From Fusarium oxysporum f. sp. lycopersici 4287 (Eukaryota; Ascomycota; Sordariomycetes; Hypocreales; Nectriaceae), in the NCBI RefSeq assembly GCF_000149955.1, contig NC_030987.1:2447236-2511235 (forward strand): 64,000 bases of DNA, written 5' to 3'. Under the pieces are notes generated by a model, which did not search any database, was not told the origin of the DNA, and saw nothing but the letters and a program-made list of their open reading frames with translations. The position numbers and the translations under genes were made by a program. Positions 50,590-60,809 of the stretch are shown piece by piece. The stretch's first letter is position 1; each line of letters starts with the position of its first letter.

Positions 50590-51855
50590 ATGTCGACACC
50601 AGCAGCTTCCTTCTATCAGCTCCGTTGCGGCTGCAACCAATACCCATGGGGTAAACAAGGTTCTAACTCTCTATCTGCACGACTCTGTGAAAAGACGCCG
50701 GGATGGGATGGGGATGGAAAGAAGAACTTCAAGATTGACGAGGACAAGCCATATGCTGAGATGTGGATGGGCACATACCCCGTTTTGCCATCCTATGTCG
50801 CTAGCACAGGCGAGGATCTCCAAGACGTTCTGGACCGATACCCTAAGGAACTTTTGGGAGAGAAAATCACTTCAAAGTTCGGACACAGCAAGCTTCCATA
50901 CCTTCCCAAGGTTCTTTCTATTGCGAAAGCATTGCCATTGCAGGTTCATCCTAACAAGGAATTCTCGAGTAAGAAGCACAAGGAGGACCCAGGCTCATTC
51001 ACGGATGGCAACCACAAGCCAGAAATCGCCCTCGCATTGTCTGAGTTTGAGGCATTCTGCGGCTTCAAACCTGTCGAGGCTATCGTGGATATCTTACGCC
51101 AGAAGCCTTTGAGACACTTCCTTGTCGCCGGTGGCGCAACTGTCGCGGATGAGAAGCTCAGCCAAGAAGGACTGAAGCAGGTCGTTAAAACTATTTTAAC
51201 ATCATCTGACGAAGACATCAAGAAGGCTTTTCAAGCAATCCGAGAACTCCCCGACTCTGCCTTTACGGGACTCAACTCGGCCATTCCACAGGTCGCCAAG
51301 AAACTCGAGAAGAATTTCCCAGCAAACGACCCTGGCAACCTAGTCGGACTGTTGTGTATGAACTACATGCTGCTCCAGCCAGGCGAGGTTATCTACATTC
51401 CTGCAGGCGGGATTCATGCCTATATCCAGGGCGATATCATTGAATGCATGGCACGTTCTGACAATGTTCTCAACACTGGATTCTGTCCCAAGGCCGAGCG
51501 AGACAATGTCGATGAGTTCTGCTCAGTGCTTAACTGGGAGCCCACGACCAAGTCACAGACGACACTGCAGCCAGAAACTTATCCTGGAAGCAAGGAGGGC
51601 AAGACCCAGCTCTTCAAGCCACCTACCAGCGAGTTCAACGTGCTTGCGACTGACTTGAAATCTGGTGAGCGCGAGGCATTGAGTGAAGGTGGTCCCAAGA
51701 TTATGCTTGCTACACGTGGAAGCGCAAGTGTCAAGGCAAACGATCAGTCGTTTGAGTTATCCGAGGGCCATGTGTATTTCATCGCTCAAGGAGTGAAGCT
51801 GGATATCACTGCTGGTAGTGGTGGTCTGTTGCTGCATACTGCGGTTGCGGAATGA
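50590..51855 (+). CDS. Mannose-6-phosphate isomerase family protein
   Basis: Type I phosphomannose isomerase fold (mannose-6-P to fructose-6-P, feeding GDP-mannose synthesis), intronless, 421 residues. The start is the ATG at 50590 (MSTPAASFYQ); the open frame upstream begins only with TTG. Zinc-ligand motifs are present: PLQVHPNKE (Gln, His), NHKPEIA (Glu) and PAGGIHAYIQGDIIECM (His). The catalytic Arg that follows SDN in other type I enzymes (human and yeast SDNxxRAG) is replaced: the sequence reads SDNVLNTGFCPK, with Asn295 at that place. PYLPKVLS also differs from the usual PFLFKVLS. It may be a diverged paralogue with altered or weak activity, or a lineage-typical variant, so the enzyme name is a family call. 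Confidence 0.85.
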   Translation: MSTPAASFYQLRCGCNQYPWGKQGSNSLSARLCEKTPGWDGDGKKNFKIDEDKPYAEMWMGTYPVLPSYVASTGEDLQDVLDRYPKELLGEKITSKFGHSKLPYLPKVLSIAKALPLQVHPNKEFSSKKHKEDPGSFTDGNHKPEIALALSEFEAFCGFKPVEAIVDILRQKPLRHFLVAGGATVADEKLSQEGLKQVVKTILTSSDEDIKKAFQAIRELPDSAFTGLNSAIPQVAKKLEKNFPANDPGNLVGLLCMNYMLLQPGEVIYIPAGGIHAYIQGDIIECMARSDNVLNTGFCPKAERDNVDEFCSVLNWEPTTKSQTTLQPETYPGSKEGKTQLFKPPTSEFNVLATDLKSGEREALSEGGPKIMLATRGSASVKANDQSFELSEGHVYFIAQGVKLDITAGSGGLLLHTAVAE

Positions 51856-52998
51856 ATGACTATGACGATTAACGAAGAAGACGGTTCAGTCTGTGAAACT
51901 AGATGAGATAGATAATGAATGGAGAAACCTCTCAAGCCTGTAGTTTAAATAGATGTCGCGAAGTCCCGTGCAAGAAGCCCAAGGTTTAGTTCTAAACCAC
52001 CACACATGCAGAACTTAGAAAGACAGCCTTTATTGGTTACATGTTACCTGTATGTTCCTTCCGGCTTACTGGTTAACTGGACGGGAACTAATTTGACATT
52101 GAAGCTCGTTCACCAGCCATTGCGGCATGGAGGAAATAGCTAACGGTGTAGGTTCGACTTTGGATGGTAGTGTTCTTGACGGATCCGCTTGTGAAAGTCT
52201 GGATCCATGTATCGATACCAAAAGCTTCACAAGTCATTTCTCATCTCGTACGAGGCTTGCCGCAACCTCGATACTTAACCACCACACAAACCAAGATTAA
52301 ATACTTTGAGGATGACTCTAGATAAAAGTTAGAGTCTAGAGCAAAAAGACAAAAACATACAACAGCGGGGATTCGCTGGTCGTCACCGACCCAACTACTA
52401 ATCCGCCGGTTAGTGGCTTGACTATGGGAGAGCAGACGGGATCCCGTATTTTCCACTACCTATGGTCGTATGTACCTGTTGACTGTGGGAAGAAGATTAT
52501 ATCCTTAGCACTTTGCTTCTGTTAATACGTGGCGCCTGGAGTACTTTATCGTAGATCACGTTCACGATAGATAGCGGAAACCCCAATAGAGAGGGTGGAA
52601 ACCCATCACTGCATATATGAGAATCTGCTGAGGAAGGGAGGAGAAGGTTGAGATGCTGTTGCGATGCAGATGCGGGTGGTGTTTTAGGCAGGCATGGAGC
52701 ATTGGTCAGACAGGCAGGTGTGCACTGTGTCAAGTGTGTCACTGGGGTGGAGGAATGACAGTGCGACTGCTCCATGATTCAACCTGACTGGCCTATACCT
52801 TCTTTTAACAACTTCACAACACTCCTCACCACGAGGTTCTCTCACAAACAAATAATTCTCGAAACTGATCTCCTTATATCTCAACGATCAAGCGGATGAA
52901 TGATACAAAGCTCCTATTTCGTCCGAGTTCCGTGAACGGCTCCTCTATTCTGCACATCCGCTTTGTGCGAATTCACTGTTCGCGTCTAAGTATTGCAA
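51856..52998. other. Intergenic stretch between PMI and SNM1-type genes
   Basis: Only short open frames. Should contain the PMI 3' UTR and the promoter of the downstream nuclease. Nothing else recognised. Confidence 0.6.
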
Positions 52999-55401
52999 AT
53001 GTCAACGTTCAACGGCATTGTGTCTGAGTTTCCAGACATACGAAGTCAGTTGATTTCCGAGAAAGGGTGAACATGATCTAACAAAATTTCAGTCGATTTC
53101 TTCCGGCGCAATGCCGGTGCACAACCACCACTTGCTTGTTTCCTAAGTCATGTTCACAGCGACCACTTGGCAGGGATCGAGAGCCTGCGATCTCCATTGT
53201 ACATCTCCAAACTTGGTTTGAGTACTCTACTAATTGCAGATCCAGTGTCTACTGCTCAGCAGCCACCAAAGAGATCCTTCTTCGTCTTGAACGATATCCT
53301 TGTCGCATCAACTATGCCAAGGGGGTGCTAGAATCAACTCAGCAAACCTTCAAGCATCTCCGCAAAGTCTTGGTATGTATACTCTCTATTTCCCCAACTT
53401 TGTGCTGAAACGAATAGAAACCCTTGCCTTTGAAAACGCCTACATCGATCGAGCTTCGCCCGGGCCGCGAGATTCAGGTAACTCTTTTTGACGCCAACCA
53501 TTGTCCTGGGGCGGTGATGTTCTGTAGGTTGACACCCAAAAACAACCTTTACAGTTTCTGACCAAGTCAAGTGGTCGAAGGAGATAACAAAGCAATTCTT
53601 TACACAGGAGATATCCGGAGCGAACCCTGGTTCGTCAATGCAATTTCCCGGAATCCAAATCTCATCGAGTATACGTCGGGCATTAAGACGCTCGATAAAA
53701 TCTATCTTGACACCTCTTTCACCGAGAATGTGCCTTTTCAGACGAAAGCCCAAGGCATCGCTGAATTGTTGCGAAAGGTTTCCCAATACCCAAGTGATAC
53801 CATCTTCCACCTACAAGCATGGACTTACGGATATGAAGATGTCTGGCTCGCTTTATCTAAGGCTTTAAAATCTAAAGTCAGTCAAAATGACCTCACAGGA
53901 CGCCGAACTCTGATCACTGATATTAACAGATTCATGTCGACGATTACAAACTCCGGATCTATGGTTCGCTCAAATCAAACACCCCTGACTCGAGATTTGA
54001 CACAGACACTCATCTTACTCCAGAGTCGCCGGCTCTGACTGGCCACATGTGTGGCAACATGCCACATCCAGGGTGCTTAACGTCAGATGTAAATGTCCGC
54101 TTACATAGTTGTGAAAAGGGGAACTTATGCGAAGTGGCTCAAAGACCTACCACTATATCTATTCAACCTATCGTTGCCCACTTGCCTACGGGAGAAGACT
54201 TGGCCGAAGTTGGCGTCGGCGGCGGTGGAGATGATCTTCAACGAGAAGCCGAGTTGGAATTTCTGGACCAAGCTAGCTTGGCCACCCTGTTCAATACGTT
54301 TGTACATTATATCACTTTTGCGGGAGGCATGCTAATCGTGAACCCAAGGTTCCTCTCCTCATCTATCGCTTCAACCGATATGTCAGATATACTCGAAGGG
54401 ACCTTGGAGAAGATAGTCTCCACCGGTCGCAACATTCCACTGGACTGGGGCATTGGTACCTTGAATGCTCACTCTGCTGAAGAAGTTATCATGATGCTGG
54501 TGGAGAGATTGAGAAAGAATCCCAAGAATCAGAAGCAGCGTGACAAGTGTAGTCTCCCAAGAACTATTTACTTTCCATATTCAAGGCATTCTTCGTTACC
54601 AGAACTCTGCCACTTCGTCGAAGCTTTCCGGCCACTAGACGTGTGGCCATGCACTGTCAATAATGCTGAGTGGCTAAAGAATGGTAAGTAATGCATATGG
54701 ACCTACATGTCTTTAGCTGATATATGTAAGGGGTCACCATTGGGGGCATGTTTGGGCCATTATGTTCCGGTGAACTATTTGAACATGATTTACTGATGCA
54801 AGATTTTGCTGCCAAACACACATCAGATGACGGACATCAGCAACATGGCAGCCAGACAACGATCGGACCCGACTCTGTCCCAAGCTCACCAGTCCGTGAG
54901 TCGCAGGGTGCAAGTCAGAAACGCCCCGTCAATATAGACCATCGATTCGTGAGCCCCTTATTGGAGACGCAAGCGAGTATTCGTCATGGGCGCGTTGTCT
55001 CGGAAGCGGAATGCCCAAAGGAGCACCTGGAAGCTCCGTCCGAAAACTCTACTCAGCAATCGCTCGTAGTCCCTACCATCGAGCAAGCAGAGGATGTGCA
55101 GCAAGAGAACCACATTCATCCGGAATCACTGATAGATAGCCCATCCAATTCGCCGGCACCTGTTTCTTGCCGCCGCAAACGTACCGTTTCTGATATTTCA
55201 GTAGGTGAAAATGGCGGCAACAGGCGACAAATGCGCCAAATCACTGAAGAGTCGTTGCCTTTGGGATTATCAGACGAGGCCTCGATTGCTCGCCGAGATG
55301 CATATTGGCATATGGTTGATTATATGGACGAGGGTACTTGGGGTACGTTCCAGCTTATATCTACGAGCAACGAGTATACAGTCAATGAACCGGAACTGTG
55401 A
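52999..55401 (+). CDS. SNM1/PSO2/Artemis-type DNA repair metallo-beta-lactamase
   Basis: Predicted nuclear nuclease of the beta-CASP family, acting in interstrand cross-link repair or end processing. Exons are 52999-53044, 53093-53198, 53240-53372, 53418-53523, 53572-53876, 53930-54683 and 54731-55401, giving 706 residues. Active-site motifs are intact: HVHSDH with His35, His37, Asp39 and His40; DANHCPG with His123; and YTGDIRSEPW with Asp144. TYGYEDVWLALS and FPYSRHSS are typical of the Pezizomycotina Artemis-like group. The second intron is only 41 bases but has a good CTAAT branch site. A 51-base segment (54300-54350, GT...AAG with CTAATC) could be another intron; removing it keeps the frame and gives 689 residues. 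The last 200 residues are low-complexity. Start chosen for the family N-terminus MSTFNGIV. Confidence 0.88.
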
Positions 55402-55516
55402 TCGAAGGCACATTCTATAATATTCAAATTAAGCAACTCATGTTTCAAGCAAAGGTTATCAGGCTTTATTCCGGACAGAATACAACGCTTTATGCTGGTG
55501 CTGAGGGCACCCATGC

Positions 55517-56936
55517 CTACACAACAGCTTCAGCGACCATCTGTTTGGGCCACTGCATCATTTCTAAGAAATTTGGCCTGCCGCTCAAGCCCTCTTCTAT
55601 CTTGGCCATCACCTGTCGAGACCAACCCCTCGTGAACCAGAAGCCTTTCTCAAATACTGCCCAGTGCACAAGGTAATGTGCGAAGAGAAGAAGAGCATGT
55701 GGCCTTTGTGCAGCTAAGTCGATGAGTATACTGTCATCAATAATGTATAGCCAAAAATGTGCCGCTGCGACCTCTGCATGTAACCCAGCAGCGGCAAATA
55801 GTCTCGCAGAGGTTTCCAGACCTTCTATAGCTGCTGTATACTGTTGCAGGCCGCTAGCAGGGATATCAGCTTCTTGGAAGGCTCGAAGCCTTTGCAATGC
55901 GGCCCATGTATCTGTGGGCAGAGACGAGTTTTCGAGAGAGGGACAGCTAGGGCTTGGGTCAGCTTCTTTCCAGGTAAGATCGTAGCCTCGGGCATGGATA
56001 CCGTTCTGCCTCGTTGTCAGAGTCAAGAACCCAAATTCCGAAGACGACAGGAGCAAATTCTGTCCTGACTATCCGCCCCATTGCTGGCTCTAATGTTGTC
56101 TTGATACCCCTTAACAACCCAGCAAGTTCGATGAGATTTGTGATGGGGTCTTCCAGTGCACAGTTATCCATCCGGGTGGGTAGCGTCAACATATGCAGCA
56201 CAACGAGAGATGCAAAGCCAAAAACAGGCATCCAATTGGTCATGTTATAGTGTTGGAGGTAACGACGATAGCCCTCGGAGCCAAGAGTTTGATGGTAGTC
56301 AGCCAATGGCAGATACGTCTTGCGATTAGCTGGCACCAGATAGGCCTTGTGGGCTGCGGCAATGGCAAGGATTCCATGCATGACGAAAGGGTCTTGATAA
56401 CCTAATCTTGGAATTGCGACGCCCCAAACGTATGCCAGATCTTTCCGGACACACAAGGTATCTGCGGTTACTGTGCAGTAGTGATGCATAAGCTCACAAT
56501 CGCGGGCCCAGAGTTCATGTGGAGGGAAGGGAGCGATCTGCTGTGTGGGACTGGGGTGACTGTAGCTGCCAAAGGGGTCAGGGGAGTCGACTAGATGATG
56601 GTTGTCTAAGGAACTCAGGGTTGGAGTTGGGGTTGAATTTGAGGGGCTCAAGTTGGGAAAATATGATGAACGACTGTCACTGCTGCTGTCAACTGAAGAT
56701 ATGCCTAGACTAGTCAAAGGTTGTGACGCGAGACTGCATGTTACGCCATGTCTTGTGCAGTGGAAACATGATGGTCGAGCCTCATCACACTACTTCGGTT
56801 AGACACAGAAAACGGTTATGGAGAAGCCTAAATCTCCGGTAAGGAAAGGGCGTTATAGTTTACGAACCTTGACTTTACGCTTCTTACAGTTTGTACAGCC
56901 TGTCCGAGACTTGGTATGAGTTCTTCGAGAAGACAT
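55517..56936 (-). CDS. Zn2Cys6 transcription factor, C6/fungal-specific domain
   Basis: Binuclear zinc-cluster regulator of 428 residues, similar in size and layout to the short sterol-uptake-control type (Upc2-like) proteins. Exons on the minus strand are 56936-56868, 56789-56002 and 55946-55517. The cluster uses Cys14, 17, 24, 31, 34 and 41 with perfect C-x2-C-x6-C-x6-C-x2-C-x6-C spacing. It is split by a 78-base intron after Lys23, a common position in this family. The second intron (55 bases, CTGAC branch site) restores the frame into CPSLENSSLPTDTW. The middle shows HGILAIAAAHKA and LVVLHMLTLP, typical of the fungal_trans_2 region. Convergent with the SNM1-type gene (115 bases) and divergent from the RTA1-type gene (634 bases), so it may regulate the latter. 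Confidence 0.87.
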
Positions 56937-57251
56937 TGTATGATTGGTTTGTAAACCCGCGGATTCGTATCACGAACAAACGTCAAAGCGAAGAGAAAAT
57001 TGAGAGACAGGAGAAAACCAGCTTAGAGACACTCTTTTCACATGGACTCGGGACAAAGCAGAGCGAAGCAATGACAAATACGCGGAAACGAGCCATCTAT
57101 ACGCGTACTCGGAACCGCTAGGCTTTTTTTAGGAAAAGATTGTATGTCAGCATCCTTGTCGTCGGGACGTTGAGGCTCCCGTTAGTGGCAGATCGGCCAA
57201 TCTGAAGCAAAGTATGATGAGACTTGAGCTTCATCGGGACAAGAATGGATA

Positions 57252-57269
57252 TTTGCGAGTACTCGCAAA
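57252..57269. promoter_or_regulatory. Perfect 18-bp palindrome, candidate operator
   Basis: tttgcgagtactcgcaaa reads the same on both strands. It stands 316 bases from the regulator's ATG and 302 bases from the RTA1 ATG, almost exactly midway. Symmetry and position suggest a dimeric transcription factor site. Confidence 0.55.
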
Positions 57270-57414
57270 GTGTTCGGAGATTTATCAGATGTACGGGGAT
57301 GGCCGTGGCTGTGCGAAGGGAGTAAGTTCGATGGTAGGAGCATAGATTATAAAGAAGACGTGAGGACGTCCAAGAAATAGGTACTGTTTCTTTTGATGGT
57401 ACGAACTAAACGTT

Positions 57415-57444
57415 GTTCTGCGGTTCTGCGGTTCTTCGGTTCTT
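57415..57444 (+). repeat. 8-bp tandem repeat carrying three CGG triplets
   Basis: Unit gttctgcg repeated about 3.75 times with one base change (gttcttcg) in the third and fourth copies. The junctions create CGG at 57421, 57429 and 57437, at an 8-bp interval, about 135-150 bases upstream of the RTA1 ATG. CGG is the usual Zn2Cys6 contact triplet. Confidence 0.6.
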
Positions 57445-57570
57445 AGCAGGGTTGTTTCTTTGTACAGACTACCCGTTCTTTTCCTGTCCTTTCCCAGCCC
57501 TTCTTATTTTATCTTTCAAACTCTATCTAAACTTTCACTGTACATCGGAAACACTAGTCGAGTGGTTAAC

Positions 57571-58588
57571 ATGGACTGCAACCCCAACTACAAGGATGCC
57601 GTTTGGGCATTCTATCGATTTGTACCCTCAAAAGAGGCAAACATTGTGTTTGTAGTTCTCTTCGCGATAACGACGCTCCTACATGTCTTTCAACTCTGGC
57701 GAACAAGAACATGGTATTTAATACCATTAGTTCTGGGCGGAGTCTGTACGTTTTGCCCACATTCCAATCCGAACAAGGATACCGTACTAACCAAGGGTAC
57801 CCAGGCGAGGTTATCGGATACATCGGGCGGGTTTTAAACACAAATGAAGAGCCGGGATGCTGGACAATGGGGCCCTACATCATGCAGAGTGTCTTGATTC
57901 TCATTGCGCCTGCGCTCTTTGCAGCGTCGATTTACATGATCTTGGGAAGAATTATTCTCCTGACAGAGGGTGAACACCACTCGTTGATTAGACGGAAGTG
58001 GCTCACCAAGATCTTTGTATTTGGAGATGTCGCATCGTTCATGCTTCAATCATCAGGTATGACACTTGTCTTGCTGTGAATGGGTGATGAAAGACTGACT
58101 TTTTAGGTGGTGGTCTCATGGCCATTGCAGATCTCAGCAAAATGGGCGAAAAAATCATCGTTGGAGGCCTTTTCGTTCAGCTCTTCTTCTTTGGTTGCTT
58201 CATCCTCGTAAGCGCGGTATTCCACATTCGAATGCATCGAGACCCCACCCCGAAATCCTTAGAACCTCGCGTAAGATGGCAGACATATCTCACGACACTC
58301 TATGTCACAGGCATTCTGATCTGGGTGAGGAGTTTGTTCAGGGTGGTTGAGTTTATCGAAGGAAATGACGGGCACTTGATGCGCAGCGAGGTTTGGGTAT
58401 TTGTGTTTGATGGTATGCTGATGCTGCTGGTGTTGGTATGGATGAACTGGTTCCATCCTGGCGAGATTGGACTCCTGATCAGGGGAGAGAGAAGTATCAC
58501 GAATGGACTTGAGCTGGTCAAGATGGGAGGGTCGGGGAGAAAGAGACTCGATACCATGGAGAGTCTATCATCTGAACATAATGTTTGA
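57571..58588 (+). CDS. RTA1-like integral membrane protein
   Basis: Member of the fungal RTA1/RSB1/lipid-translocating exporter-like family, linked in yeast to 7-aminocholesterol resistance and sphingoid-base release. Exons are 57571-57745, 57805-58056 and 58107-58588 (introns of 59 and 50 bases), giving 302 residues, the normal size. The hydrophobic profile fits about seven membrane segments. Family motifs visible are ALFAASIYMILGRI, FVFGDVASFMLQSSGGG (rebuilt across intron 2) and the late VRSLFRVVEF. The C-terminal tail of about 35 residues is polar and probably cytoplasmic. Divergent from a Zn2Cys6 regulator and followed after 433 bases by a P450 in the same direction, suggesting a role in tolerance or export for the same compound. 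Confidence 0.92.
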
Positions 58589-59021
58589 GTTAAGATAAGA
58601 GATTTGCGGTAGCATCATGAAATTCTGATGCTAAAATAGAATAGTGCCCCCCTGCAGCTGGAACTACCCCCTGTAAATCGAAAGCTTAGCGCATATACCA
58701 ACCAATCACCCAATTCCTCACGTCATCCATCCCTGGGCCTGAGACGGACAAGACATGTCTCAAACTAACATGATGCATTCCAAGGAGAAAACATGGAACT
58801 AACTGCTGCGGTAGCTTCATGGGGAAGTACCCCGGGATGACAATTGACTTATCAACATGATAGCATTACCATTAGCTCTTCAGCTGCGTTGATAAGAAGT
58901 GGCGCTTGGCTAAGGAGAGACGGTTTTATCTAGTCTGGCAGTTCCTCTTCTTTCTCTTCCTTTTGTTTCTTGTGTAAATACTCTCGTTAATTGATTGTGC
59001 CTTCTCTGGAGAAGTATCATC
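58589..59021. other. Intergenic stretch between RTA1-type and P450 genes
   Basis: Contains the RTA1 3' end and the P450 promoter, with a pyrimidine-rich run near 58936-58980 on the P450 coding strand just before the ATG. Nothing else recognised. Confidence 0.6.
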
Positions 59022-60788
59022 ATGACTGTCCTGGGCGACCAATTGACCGAAGTCACCTTCACTCGCGTCTTGCTCTTCGGCTCTCTCTTCTTACTCGTAT
59101 CGTTCATTGTCGATTTGCTCACTCAACCGCGTTATCCTTCTGAAATTCCAGTTCTTGGTCACAGCTCAGAGAAATGGTTCTCCAGAATCAGGAACAGTCT
59201 CGCCTACTTCACTCAACACCAAGCCTGGATTGGCGAAGGCTACGAAAAGGTAAACCCTCCAACCCACGCTACCACTACTCATTTTTCTAAGAGGAATAGT
59301 ACGGCAAAAATGGCCTTCCGTTCATTGCTCCGGCGCCCATATCGCGTCCTCCAGACGTCATCCTTCCCCGTTCACAAATCGCCTGGATGATGGAGCAACC
59401 CGATCGAATCCTCTCAGCATCCCACGCCCACGACAAGATCCTCTACACAGAGTATAACTTCCTCGGGAAAGATCTCGCCGCGGAGCCCTTTGCGAATCGC
59501 GTCATGCACAAGTATCTCGCCCGCAACTTGTCATCAGCGATACCAGCAGTCGAAGACGAAGTCAACGGTGCTGTTGAGCATGCACTAGAGACCATGATGA
59601 AAGCAGCTGCTGAGAAGGACCCTAAAAATGTCGATGGTGAAGGCTATACGAAGGTCAATCTCTGGGATCTTTGGCTTGCGATTGTCCCGCGCGTCACAAA
59701 CCGCCTTCTCGTTGGCAGCCCAGCATGTCGAAACCCTGACATCTTGAAGTCGATGGTGAGCTTCACTGACAACGTTGTAATGAACAGCTTCTTGCTACAT
59801 GGATTCCCTCAAGTTCTCCATCCGATTATTGGCCGTTTGATCACCATACCAAACTATCTCCATTGGCGCAAGGCATCTCATGTCTTACTGCCCATCATTG
59901 AACAGCGCTTGAAACATATGCAGCGTCAGGAGGCTGGCGACCCTGAGATGAAGAACTACACGCCTCCAGAGGACTTCATCACTTGGGATATTCGTCTTGC
60001 GATGGCAGAGAAGAAGCCTTTTGAGCTTGATCCCGTTGTCATCTCTAAGCGGCTCTTACCAATCAACTTTGCTGCTATCCACACAACCGTCCTGACAGGT
60101 CAATCTTGGATGTTGGACTTCCTTTCTTCCCCACCATCTGTTCTCGATGCACTGCGCAACGAGATCCTCGAACATAAGCCCTCCGAGGGCCACTGGACGA
60201 AACAGGCCCTGTCTTCTCTCGTACGCGTCGACTCGTCCATTCGCGAATCCCAGCGTGTAAGTAACTTTGCCGCCAACCTCATCGAGCGGCAAGTTATTGC
60301 ACCAGAAGGTCTGCATCACCCTGACTACGGATGGACTTTGCCGCGCGGGGCATTCGTGACGGTCAACTTGCAAGGAACGCACCACGATGACGAGATTTAT
60401 GAGGACGCCATGAGCTATGATCCCTGGCGATACTCACGAGTCCGAGAAGAGTGGGAAGCAAAGTCGGCCGAGGAGAAGCAGGAAAAGGAGGAGGAGGCCA
60501 AGAAGATAAGAGGATTGGGAATGGTGACGACTAGTGATGCCCACTTGGCTTTTGGACACGGTCGACATGCCTGGTGAGTCTCATAGATATCTATGAGTTT
60601 TAATGCTAACATTGTGAAGTCCTGGCAGATTCTTCGTTGCTCACGAGCTCAAGCTCATCATGGCTGCATTCCTTCTCAACTACGACATCAAAACACTCGA
60701 GAAACGACCAAAGCCCCAATGGATGGGCGCCACGATCATTCCTCCCCTGGACGCATGCATTGAAATTCGCAAAGAAAGCACAACATGA
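59022..60788 (+). CDS. Cytochrome P450 monooxygenase
   Basis: Membrane-anchored microsomal P450 of 556 residues. Exons are 59022-59249, 59300-60573 and 60620-60788. A hydrophobic anchor lies at about residues 17-34. The I-helix motif is FAAIHTT, the K-helix ExxR is ESQR, and PERF-like sequence is YDPWRYSR. The haem-binding loop is FGHGRHACPGRFF with Cys501 as ligand. The 46-base second intron splits the Cys501 codon (TG|T), so unspliced message reads Trp there. The FGHGRHACPGRFF loop and AAIHTT helix are common in fungal secondary-metabolism and xenobiotic P450s such as the ent-kaurene oxidase-like group; the substrate cannot be predicted. A charged Glu/Lys insertion precedes the haem loop. 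Its end is 21 bases from the end of the convergent threonine aldolase gene. Confidence 0.93.
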
Positions 60789-60809
60789 TCAAGTCAGCTA
60801 TTGCACAAT

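Larger units (their letters stand above)
56937..57570. promoter_or_regulatory. Bidirectional promoter between Zn2Cys6 gene and RTA1-type gene
   Basis: This 634-base gap holds a perfect 18-bp palindrome at 57252-57269, an isolated GTACTCGG half-site at 57105-57112, and a short CGG-containing tandem repeat at 57415-57444. The region probably controls both genes. Confidence 0.6.
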
